Under the pieces are notes generated by a model. That model saw nothing but the letters and a program-made list of their open reading frames with translations, made no database searches and was not told where the DNA came from. The position numbers and the translations under genes were made by a program. Below, in pieces: positions 1 to 9,237 of a stretch of DNA of 64,000 bases. The stretch comes from Diogma glabrata (taxonomy: Eukaryota; Arthropoda; Insecta; Diptera; Cylindrotomidae): positions 377,335,597 through 377,399,596 of the forward strand of contig OY856186.1 of the NCBI GenBank assembly GCA_963693315.1, written 5' to 3'. Every line of letters starts with the position of its first letter. The first letter of the stretch is position 1.

Positions 1-1071
1 ATTGAAACAGAATATTTCAATAAAAATAATTTGACATAAACCGAATACTACCGTAAATTGTTTCAAACTTGAACTTATCAACTTATTCTCTTGTCTAAAG
101 ATAGTTTGAATAATTGCTCTTTAAAAGCTTTACGAGTAAATTGTATGATACAATTATTAAATCGTAATTAATTATTCCATATTTAACCAGACAAACAAAT
201 TTGATTGTTTAACGATTATGGAATAATAGATATCGTAAATGATATCACAACCCCATTAGTTGTTAAATAATGCAGGTATGCGATAAGTATTCAATACTTA
301 TAATCTATCCAATTTAAGGTATACTGAAATTGTTTTGTAATGAGATATGTTTTAATGATTACAATGATTGATAATGTTTAATAATTTGTTTAACATATGT
401 AATTGAGAAATTTGTATTTCTCAACCTTAAAATATTTATTTCCTAATCGAAGACTGATCACGGTTGGATTAGATGATTTTCAAAAAAAGGTGAGGTTTTA
501 ACAAATAGTGCAATCAGTGGAATAAAAAGTCAGCGCTGGCAATAACCAATATCACACCTAGAATATAAACCAAAAACAGCAAATCAGACCTTTTCATATT
601 CGTGGGATCTCTTCTTAGTTACACTTGTTACAAACAATTTTTTACAACTCTATATGCCCAGCTGTGTTAACATTAATATCATTTTGACATAAAAACTTTT
701 TTTTTGTTTTTTTTTTCCAAAACAATATACCAGAAATGATTTCATCAGACAGGTATGCCTATCGCCTATGGAATAGCTTCAAACTTGTTTGTATAGTAAG
801 ATAATATTTAATGAAAATTAAATAAATTAAGTCACAAAGTTTAATCAGATAAACTAAAACCTATAAATTGTTTAATTTAATAGGATTATAATGGCGTCAT
901 TCAAAATTGATATAATAAGATCATTTAAGTATAAATTGATTATCGATGGTGTCATTGAGTAGTTTTGTAAATATTAAGATTATAACTTTTATTATAATTT
1001 TAAAAATATTTTAATCGAGTCAATTACAATAAGTATTTGAAAACGATTCATATATGATGAATTATAAAATG
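1..1071. other. AT-rich sequence without recognisable gene
   Basis: No reading frame of convincing length or composition, no RNA-gene signature and no clear repeat boundary is visible. It is the left flank of the hAT insertion that follows. Confidence 0.6.
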
Positions 1072-1079
1072 AGTTAGTT
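1072..1079. repeat. hAT target-site duplication, left copy
   Basis: AGTTAGTT immediately left of the hAT terminus; the identical word sits at 7445-7452 immediately right of the other terminus. Confidence 0.9.
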
Positions 1080-1212
1080 CAGGTGTGCCAAACCCGTCGA
1101 TCGCGATCGACTGGTCGATCGCGAAGAAATTTTAAGTCAATCCCGACAAATTTCTTTTTTCCATATAAATATTTTTATATATACAAGATTTCCATAAAAA
1201 TATTTATTTTAG

Positions 1213-1722
1213 TTCGAAAATTATCACTAATAATCAAATTTTATCAGAAAATTTTACTTTTTCAATCAATACATGAAAATATATCGTATTAGTTTTTCTA
1301 AATTTTAAGAAATTAGTACCAGAAACATATAAAACTAAAATTGAACGTTTGATGGATTTTTCCATTCAAAACAATGTATCAAAAAGCATTTTTCTTCTTC
1401 TCCCATATATCTGCAAATTCCAAAAATAAGCATATTTTTAAACCATCATCCATTGCACAAAACGTTTAAATAATCAAATTAAAAACACAGAAGAAAAGGT
1501 CTTATTATATTGGAATAAAATTTAAATATAAACATTTGACTGTCGACAGAAAAAATTTTGTCGAGAGATCAACTGCCTACCAAAACGCAGCTTTATTTTA
1601 ATTTTATTTTACTCTTTTACTAATTCCTTAGAATTTAGAAAAACTAATACAATTTATTTTCATGTATTGATTCAAAAAGTGAAATGTTCTGATAAAATTT
1701 AATTAACAGTGACAATTTTAAA
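1213..1722. repeat. Imperfect inverted repeat inside the hAT 5' region
   Basis: Sequence 1213-1318 reappears in reverse complement at 1619-1722; both arms include the word ATTTTCATGTATTGATT or its complement. About 300 bp separate the arms. It lies between the left hAT terminus and the transposase start. It may be a small fold-back element inserted in the hAT, or subterminal structure of the hAT itself; no target duplication was identified to decide. Confidence 0.6.
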
Positions 1723-3063
1723 ATTTAAATAGCACCATTTTATTAGAAAAGGCAGGGGTATTGCGTTTGTATTTATTTTATTTATAAACAAAGTCTTAAC
1801 AAGAAAGTGTTATTGATTATTTGTGTGTTTAAAAATATTATCCACATCTATGTTAATAATTTCTAGCCGGGGACTTCTTCTTTTGTAAAAAATATTTGTT
1901 ACAAAAACGTGGAGTTATGAGTTCTAATAAAAAATCTAAAACATACCATTTCAGCGATGATTGGGAAGAAGAATTTCTATTTATTATGTACAAAGATAAA
2001 TGTTTTAAATAAGTAATACGACAGTTGCGCTACCGAAGAGAGGTAATCTTAACAGGCATTTTACTACTCTACATTCAAACTTCGACCAAAAATACCCTCC
2101 AAAAAGTATGGAAAAAAAATGGAAATTACAAAGATTAAAAGAAAGTTTAACTTTACAACAAACTTTGTTAAAAAAAAGTTGTAGTAAATCAACAATGGCA
2201 ACAATTGCATCGCTACGTGTTTGTCGAATATTTATTCAGCACAAAAAGTCTTTTACAGACGGTGAAATTTTTAAAGAAGCCTTTTTAGCAGCAGCAGACA
2301 GCTTGTTTCAAAATTTTAAAAATAAGACTGAGATTGTTAATACAATCGATGACATGCAACTTTCCAGACAAACTGTAACAAGGCGAGTTGAAACCTTGGC
2401 AATTGACTTGCGATCACAGCTTAAAAAAGATTTTGAAATTGTGTCTGGTTTTCACTTCAATTTGATGAATCTACTGACAATTGTGATATGTCTCAGCTTA
2501 GCGTATTTGTACGCTTAGTATTTCCTGATTCAACTTCAAAGGACGAATTTGTTAAAATTCTGTCTTGAAACAACGAACCAGAGGACAATATTTTTAAATC
2601 TTTCGCATTATCTGAACAGCTTCCTCTTAGGAAGCTCGTTTTCATTACTACGGATGGTGCTCCTTCTATGACTGGTTTTTAAAATGGATTTTTAGCATAT
2701 TGTAAGAGAGATATTGATTTTTCTAATTTCATAACATATCACTGCATAATTCATCAACAATCGTTATGTAGTAAAATGTTGAATTTTGACGATGAAAGAT
2801 GGTTGACTCAGTAAGATGGTTGAGCAAAGGCAAAGTTTTGGAAAGATTTCGCAAGCTGTTGCCACATATAAAAGAATTTTTAGACGAAAAAAACGATCCC
2901 TACGCTGTTGTACTTTATGACAAGATTTGGCTGCAAAAATTAACATTTTTAACGGATCTGACAACAAAATTGAACGAACTAAATTTGAATTTTTTTTTTT
3001 TTTAATAAAATGTGTTGTGTAATAGGGTTTAGAATATGTGTCACAACAACACATAAATACCTT

Positions 3064-6000
3064 TTAAGACCTAGGTCTAGACCTGGGTCCCACAACAACT
3101 GGCGTTCTGAGGTGTAGATTAACGCTTTTTTTAAACATCTGTGGGTTGAAGCCACCTGAGACTAAGTGTTCCGGCAAACTATTCCATTTGTACGCAGTTC
3201 GGACAAAGAAGTCTCTCTGCGATCTGCCAGTATGACAGCGCGGGATCTTTACCGTTTCACTGGTTGCGGCAGCCGATTGCCGAGTGGAACGGGGGTAAGA
3301 ATAAGTTTGAGGCATGATGCCGCTGATTTCATCTGAGCACTGCTGATGACGATATTTGTAAAAAACAACGAGGTCAGCAACAGTGCGACGATGTTGTAGG
3401 GAATCAAGTTGTGATGTCAAAGTTCGATCACCTACAATTCGTATAGCTCGCTTTTGAACAGAGTCCAAGAGGGCCAAGATGGAAACAGAGGCAGCACCCC
3501 AAACTTGACAGCAGTACTCCATACAGGGACGAATATAGGACTTATAAACATGGAGCAATTGGTATGGAGTGAAAAATTTTTTGCATCTATTTAGGAGGCC
3601 GAGTTTTTTAGACGCGCTTTTTGCCATCGCCATTACATGATCGTTCCAGAGTAGGTCATTTGAAACTGTGACACCCAATAAACGAATGTTTTTACATTCA
3701 CCTATTGGTTCATCACACATACTAAATAAAATATCTTTGGGGAACTCGGTCTTTAATCTGGAAACAATCAACAGCTGTGTTTTGGTGGAGTTGAAATTGA
3801 CAAGGTTTTGGTCACCCCAGTCGGCGACTTTATTCAGGTCTTTGTTCACGTTTATGGCAGCGTCTCTCCGGGCAGGATTAATTCGTTCGTGCATTTTACC
3901 TTTTGAAGGAAGGGGCTCGAACGACTTGTGCAGAGTACTATCATCTGCAAAACTATTTATTGGGTTGCTGGTGATTTTCAACAATTCGTTGATATAAATC
4001 AAAAATAGGGTTGGGGACAATACTGAGCCTTGGGGTACACCAGCGTTAATTAGTTTAGACTCAGAAGAATATCCGTCTAAGGTTACCGAAATGTATCGGC
4101 CGGATAGAAAATTTTGAATCAGCTTCACAACATTGGGATGAAAACCGTACGCAACGAGCTTGTTGATTAAGTTGGCATGCCAGACTCGATCGAATGCCTT
4201 GGAGATGTCTAAAGCGATAACGTATGTTTCACCACCTTTATCAAGTATGCTGTTCCAACAATGCGCTACATAGTTTAATAGATCGGTAGTTGATCTTTTG
4301 TTTCGAAAACCGTATTGGCTGTCGGATATTAAATGATTTTCTTCCAGAAATTTTGAAATATGTGTATTAATATAATGCTCATAGACTTTGGATAGGACCG
4401 ATAGTAAAGCTATTGGCCTATAATTTGAGATATCGGATTTTGGTCCCTTTTTGGGGACGGGCTGGACATTTGCCAACTTCCAGCACGAGGGAAATATACC
4501 AGATTTGTAGGATTGGTAGAATATTTTAGTTAAAGTTGGTGCAAGTTCTTTGGAAAAGGTTTTTAAAATAATGGGTGGAATATTGTCCATTCCTGATGCT
4601 TTGTTGATGTTTAACCCCTTTAAAAGTTTAGCGACTATTTTGGGTTTGAAGTGAAGTTCATTCATATTAACTCCTGAAGACTGGATTTGGGGTATTTCTT
4701 TAGGAGTTTCCAAAACAGTGGAGTTCAGAGCAAAGCGTTCAGCGAACAAGTTAGCTTTTCTTGCGGGATCATTGACGATTAAATCACCATCAATAATAGG
4801 GGGAATAGAAAATTTTGTACCAGAATTTAAAGAATTAATGGCACTGTAGAAACTCTTGTCAGAAACAGACATAGACGTAAGTTTTGAGGCTTTCGCTCTG
4901 TCAATTTCGGACTTTTCGTTTGAGATAATCTGATTAGATATTTTGTTGGCCTTTAGATATTGGGATCGATTAGTGGGAGTTTTGTTATGAATCCAAATAT
5001 TAAATGATCTACGTTTGTTCCTAAGTGCCGTTTTGGCAGCTTTCGAGTACAAGTATTTTTGTTTGGGTTTTACTATGGAGAAAGGGACAAATTTATTTAT
5101 AGCAAATTGGATGGTTTCTGTAAAGTTTTGAGCAGAAACATTTACATTGTCAGTGTAAAAACAATGACGGTCGAAAGGGAAACCATGGAAAAAATTTTGA
5201 AGACCACTCTTATCCATTTTTGAGTAGTGAAATATTTTACGGGGTTTGGGAGCTGTAGTTTTAAGTAAATCAGTTTTGATAACTGATGAGATTAAATAAT
5301 GATCAGAATTTCCAATACTACCTTTCGCAACATCGACACTCGTAATATCTGGCATTGTGGTAAGATAGAGATCTAGTAGAAAACTATTATCACCGCCATT
5401 ACGGGGAGTGAAAGTCGGGCTTTTTACAATTTGGAATAGGCCCTGAGACGCGGCAAAAATTTCTGCCAGTTTTCCACTATTGTCAACATCGTCGGTCGAT
5501 TTGGAGAATTCCAACCATGATTTGTTGTGGACGTTGAAGTCACCGGTAACGATAACTTCACAATTAGGGGACTTTGCTCTAATCTCGTCCATAATTTTTG
5601 TCAGTATATTAAAAAAGTTTGGGTTACGTTTGTTGGGGGACCGGTATAAAGCTATTGTAAAAAAAGTCATTTCTGGAAGACAAATCTTTAAAACCATTGT
5701 ATTGAAGCCGTCACCGTGTAGTTCAAAATTTGGAAAGCGCGTGTACGCAACACTCTCATGAATGAATGCGCATACGCCCTGATGGAGTTTGAAAGCTGAT
5801 TCGAGCCTATATTTGGAATTAAGCGATTCTATAAAGAGAAAATTTTCAGAAACTTGTGTTTCTGTAAGGAATAGAATGTTCGGTTTGTCGTGCTCAAGAT
5901 GATGTTGCACGTGGTCATGGTTAGCGTTCAATCCGCAGATGTTTTGAACATGGATTTTAAAATTTTTTATTGATTCATATATGTTTTGTCCCTGCAAATT

Positions 6001-6087
6001 CCGTGGACATGCCGCTTTATGGGCGGGTGGATTGCGCAAATTTGCTTTACCACTTGCAGACTTATTTTTTTTCGGTTGTACTGCCAT
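3064..6087 (-). CDS. LINE-A ORF2-type polyprotein: AP endonuclease plus reverse transcriptase
   Basis: Uninterrupted 1007-codon frame. The N-terminal endonuclease/exonuclease/phosphatase domain (about residues 45-265) shows VQNICGLN, FLTETQVS, VIVTGDFNVHNKSW and GNSDHYLI; it nicks target DNA to prime reverse transcription. The reverse transcriptase (about 500-790) shows VPKKGPKSDISNYRPIALLS, ALDISKAFDRVWH, GVPQGSVLSPTLF and the catalytic SFADDSTLH. A conserved C-terminal region (about 830-990) contains LNRCKKFF, YIRPCMEYCCQVWG and HRRTVADLVVFYKYRH, typical of jockey/CR1-group elements. No RNase H is visible. The start chosen is the first ATG after the leader; lysine-rich residues follow it. 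The intact frame suggests recent activity. Clade placement beyond jockey/CR1 group is not certain. Confidence 0.9.
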   Translation of the reverse strand: MAVQPKKNKSASGKANLRNPPAHKAACPRNLQGQNIYESIKNFKIHVQNICGLNANHDHVQHHLEHDKPNILFLTETQVSENFLFIESLNSKYRLESAFKLHQGVCAFIHESVAYTRFPNFELHGDGFNTMVLKICLPEMTFFTIALYRSPNKRNPNFFNILTKIMDEIRAKSPNCEVIVTGDFNVHNKSWLEFSKSTDDVDNSGKLAEIFAASQGLFQIVKSPTFTPRNGGDNSFLLDLYLTTMPDITSVDVAKGSIGNSDHYLISSVIKTDLLKTTAPKPRKIFHYSKMDKSGLQNFFHGFPFDRHCFYTDNVNVSAQNFTETIQFAINKFVPFSIVKPKQKYLYSKAAKTALRNKRRSFNIWIHNKTPTNRSQYLKANKISNQIISNEKSEIDRAKASKLTSMSVSDKSFYSAINSLNSGTKFSIPPIIDGDLIVNDPARKANLFAERFALNSTVLETPKEIPQIQSSGVNMNELHFKPKIVAKLLKGLNINKASGMDNIPPIILKTFSKELAPTLTKIFYQSYKSGIFPSCWKLANVQPVPKKGPKSDISNYRPIALLSVLSKVYEHYINTHISKFLEENHLISDSQYGFRNKRSTTDLLNYVAHCWNSILDKGGETYVIALDISKAFDRVWHANLINKLVAYGFHPNVVKLIQNFLSGRYISVTLDGYSSESKLINAGVPQGSVLSPTLFLIYINELLKITSNPINSFADDSTLHKSFEPLPSKGKMHERINPARRDAAINVNKDLNKVADWGDQNLVNFNSTKTQLLIVSRLKTEFPKDILFSMCDEPIGECKNIRLLGVTVSNDLLWNDHVMAMAKSASKKLGLLNRCKKFFTPYQLLHVYKSYIRPCMEYCCQVWGAASVSILALLDSVQKRAIRIVGDRTLTSQLDSLQHRRTVADLVVFYKYRHQQCSDEISGIMPQTYSYPRSTRQSAAATSETVKIPRCHTGRSQRDFFVRTAYKWNSLPEHLVSGGFNPQMFKKSVNLHLRTPVVVGPRSRPRS

Positions 6088-6652
6088 ATATATATCAAAA
6101 TGTTTATTTTATTTTTTTGTGTTTTATTTTAAAATGCATAACTAAGTAAAAAATCCTATCATACTACAAAATATGACATATGCCAATATTTCATGATAAG
6201 ATGAAGAAATAATAACAAAATAATAAGTGAAAAACAAATTGTGAGAAATTTGCAGAAAACAAAACAAAACTAAATGCCAATAATCCAGCTGATGCAGCGC
6301 ACCCCAGACGCACCGCCCACCACTTCAATCGAGGCACAAAGCCCACACATAACTACGTGTTGGTTCGATTCCTCGGAAGAGCTAATGAGCGGTACCGCTA
6401 CGGAACGCTGCCCAGCTAAGACTGGAAGTGCTGCCGTTGACTAATTAAAGTTCGTCCGCCAGCACCCTAAGATATCATCTTGGCTAATGACATCTCCTGC
6501 CATTGCCAGTGGTATGTGATATCTCACGCTAACTCATATGTCAATGGCAGGGACTGGAGTACGCAGGGTAGTCAGACCCGTAGATCAACATTGATCATAA
6601 TCGATCAAAATCGATCCCTCCTGCGGCGAGGGAATTTGAGGGAATTTGAGAG
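6088..6652 (-). other. LINE-A 5' untranslated leader
   Basis: GC-richer than the surroundings. It has no ORF and is shared in diverged form with 40440-40940: both contain the words GGGACTGGAGTACGC and GCCAGTGGTATGTGATATCTC on the + strand. It probably holds the internal promoter expected of a full-length LINE; no promoter motif could be assigned. Confidence 0.6.
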
Positions 6653-7444
6653 GGAATTTGCAAGGAAAAAACAAAACAATAACCGAAATGATTTCATGTA
6701 TCGATACATTTAAAACTAAACTGGAAGTGTGGATATCTCAAATTAATAAGAAAGATCTGAAGCATTTTTAGAATTTAGCAGACGAAATGAAATCAAATAT
6801 AGAAATTTGTGATTACCAACAATTCAGTAATATTTTGGAAAGCATTTTCCTGCAATTTAAACAAAGATTTGTAGACTTTGAAGTACTTCGTCCAATTACT
6901 TCATTTTTAAATTGACCATTTTCGAAAATAAATATAGAAAATATGGCTGCACTTCTCGAAAAAACATTTAGTATGGATGTAGGTAGCTTAGAAATGCAAT
7001 TAATTATGAATTACAAAGTGACATTAGCTTGAGATCGCGAGATCAAATTGATATATGGATCTTTGTTTCTATTGAAAAATATCCACCTTTGAACGATGTC
7101 TATCTTAGAATGCATTCATGTTTTGGATCCACATATTTATGTGAATCGTCATTTTCTCATATGAATTACGCAAAATCTAAATACCGTACACGTATGACTG
7201 AAAATCATCTTGATGATTGTTTACGTTTAGCTGTAAGTAATTATGAACCCGAATACTCAAAAATAGCTGATGATATTCAATGTCAATCATTTAATAAAGA
7301 AATTTCTTTTTTTTTAATGAAAACTTATTTTTTAGTTTTTTATTATTGTATTTTACTAGCACGTCAATTTTTATCGTTTGGTCGATCGCCAAACGTTTAG
7401 AAAAAAAAAGTAGCTCTTTGGGTCGAAAAGGTTGGGCACCCCTG

Positions 7445-7452
7445 AGTTAGTT
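7445..7452. repeat. hAT target-site duplication, right copy
   Basis: AGTTAGTT directly after the right hAT terminus, matching 1072-1079 base for base. Confidence 0.9.
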
Positions 7453-7570
7453 AAACTAATAAACAAAAACTAATAATCAACTTTTTTCATTGCAGTTTAG
7501 GATAAAACGCTTTTGAATTTTTTATTTTTTTGTTAATTTTTTATGCACAGATGTGACAACTTCGCATCCC

Positions 7571-9237
7571 AGTGAGCATTTTATTCCTAAAAGGAAAATG
7601 TGTCGTTGGCGACGTCGTTGTTAAGTCACATTTCCTTTATTTTGCGTCAAAAACCACACAAAAAATTGAGTGACGTCACAATGTGGCCCTAAAAAGGCAT
7701 TGTGTGATCTTTTACACGATGTAGGAATTGAATTCACACACAAGGCATTGTTACATATTAAAAATAGAAAGTAACATGAAGTAGGAATTGTGTTAAACAA
7801 ATTCCCGCGATGTGTCTGTGACGATCAAAGACGCAAATACGTAATTTAGGAACGTGTGGTGTGACACATTGTAGGTATGATGTTTTTGAGAAAACAAATT
7901 GCATAAGCATGTGACACAAATTAGTAATTTTTCCCACGATTTCTCTAAAGACTCACATGTATGCTCCGTGTGACACATTTATGAACAGTTTCACCATTAT
8001 TTTCCTGTATCAACACAACAGATATCGTGTCTTAAACATAGGATAAATTGTGTTAGGTGTGATTTTCTTTGTGCACGTGTCGTTATTATAATATGTCGAA
8101 TATGTCGTCGTCTAGTAAACGTGTTCGAAATTTTAGAACAACCTCATCATACTACCGCAAAATAAAGCATTTAAATTCGTGTTCGTTTGGAAGTGTAAGT
8201 GCTGCGTATAAAGATGATTCAGTTCAGGTACTTGTCTATACACAACTTCTACACATATACTTAAAACGTGTCAAGACCTGTCACAAAATAGGTATGGTTT
8301 CGAAAGCGTGTACCCTTTTAACTTTGCGACACAAACACGAAATTTTGTTACATGATTCCCTATTTGTGTAAACAGTAATGAAAATTAGGAATTGTGTGAC
8401 ACCTAGGAGGAAGTGTGTAACACATTACCCAAGTTGCGTCTTCTGACAAAAATAGGGAATTTTGTGTGTAGCTGCCATGTTTTCCATTATTGTTTCTTGT
8501 TTGACTTTTGTAAACAAACATAAAAACGACTATTTGTGTAAAAATAAAGCACCCATTTGATTAATCTTGAATGAACAATTGTAAAAGTTACTTATTAAAT
8601 AATTTTTTTGGTCAAAATTCGAAAATATTATTATTATTAAATTATTATTATCATTATTTTTTGAAAAATATTTGTATTATACCTTTTTTCTATGAATGCC
8701 CCTTTTACTGTTGCTAGTACATTGAAAAATTACACGAAAAATATATCTTCGCAAGAGAAAATTGACTCTCGTTTGGTTGAAATCTTATTTTATATTACAA
8801 AACGTAATAAATGTTTTTAGTTTTTAGTTTGTTTTTAGTTAATAAATTTCCCAAGAAATACATCGAGAACACATTAAATATAAAAAAGTTAAAATAATTC
8901 CCAATTTGTGTGTAGAAGTTCACATCATCTTTTGATAATAATAATATAGCGGGATTTGTGGCAGTTATAAACACGAATTTAAGACAGACGTAATTCCGCA
9001 ATGGTGCGACCGCAATTCCGCAATAGTGTCATTAAAAAATTGATAGGTAAAGGCACAAGTTTCGTAACTATTCCCAAATTTGTCCCTAAATGTGTTGTGC
9101 CACGGTGCTTCACTTCCCACATGTAATAGACACATAGAAGTTACAGTTTCCACACATTTGCGTGCAGTTAGGCACATAGATCTAACACAATTACGTAATA
9201 ATTCCTTAAATAAGACCTTATTTTGCTCACTGGGATA
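7571..9237. mobile_element. Unclassified element with CCCAGTGAGCA inverted ends and GTGTGACAC motif clusters
   Basis: The left edge CCCAGTGAGCA at 7571 is matched by TGCTCACTGGG ending near 9237. Both ends carry repeated variants of AGGAATTGTGT followed by GACAC or CACA (for example near 7722, 7782, 7846, 8386, 8404, 8452). The mirror motif CACAAATTGGG lies in the right part near 8900. The centre (8500-8880) lacks the motifs and is plain AT-rich. No transposase is seen; the short open frames look incidental. No target duplication is obvious. It resembles a large non-autonomous DNA element whose ends are built of many copies of a short motif. Confidence 0.5.

Larger units (their letters stand above)
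2991..6652 (-). mobile_element. Non-LTR retrotransposon LINE-A, apparently full length, single ORF
   Basis: It is inserted in the hAT transposase. The 3' end is a poly(A) tail, seen as a T run at 2991-3003, next to a 3' UTR rich in TGTGTTGT and its complement. The 5' end lies near 6652. The target word GAATTT is present on both sides (2988-2993 into the T run, and 6653-6658). The hAT coding sequence reads directly from one side to the other, which fixes the insertion point. About 565 bp of 5' leader (6088-6652) precede the ORF; no ORF1 is seen. A diverged ORF-less relative is at 40259-40940 and a 3' coding fragment at 13395-13642. Confidence 0.85.
1917..7400 (+). pseudogene. hAT transposase (GTF2IRD2/ZBED-like), fragmented
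   Basis: Pieces in changing frames read in the order expected for a BED-finger hAT transposase of the GTF2IRD2/ZBED5 type. They are an N-terminal BED finger from ATG 1917 (WEEEFLF, then after a frame change NLNRHF), a helical domain at 2108-2450 (SLRVCRIF, DGEIFKEAFL, LSRQTVTRRVE), the first catalytic-region motif DESTDN near 2464, ITTDGAPSMTG near 2650, then RWLSKGKVLERF near 2817. The LINE insertion splits the frame in a segment ending LNELN. It resumes at about 6654 (LQGKNK, KLEVWISQINKKDLKHF). The C-terminal dimerisation region is at 7080-7270 (GSTYLCESSFS, TENHLDDCLRLA). Frame changes occur near 2009, 2460 and 7030; stops occur at 2571, after MTGF near 2680, and after resumption. The family assignment rests on the motif order; the gene is inactive. 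Confidence 0.88.
1080..7444 (+). mobile_element. hAT-superfamily DNA transposon, defective, with nested LINE
   Basis: The outer ends are inverted: the left starts CAGGTGTGCCAAACC and the reverse complement of the right starts CAGGGGTGCCCAACC. They are flanked by perfect 8-bp direct repeats AGTTAGTT at 1072-1079 and 7445-7452. An 8-bp target duplication and CAGGGGTG-type termini are hallmarks of hAT elements. The interior encodes a decayed hAT transposase on the + strand, interrupted by a reverse-strand LINE at 2991-6652. Without the LINE the element would be about 2.7 kb, normal for hAT. Left and right ends also carry GTCGATCGC-like subterminal words. The intact duplications say the termini are real; the transposase is dead. 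Confidence 0.93.

Noticed and set aside
1083..1292. 69-codon frame at the hAT left end
   Set aside because: Lies on the terminal inverted repeat and AT-rich sequence; no motif and no homologue recognised.
6361..6376. Perfect B-box-like GGTTCGATTCC in the LINE-A leader
   Set aside because: No A-box at the right spacing, opposite strand to the LINE, and the homologous leader at 40640-40700 lacks it. Chance match.
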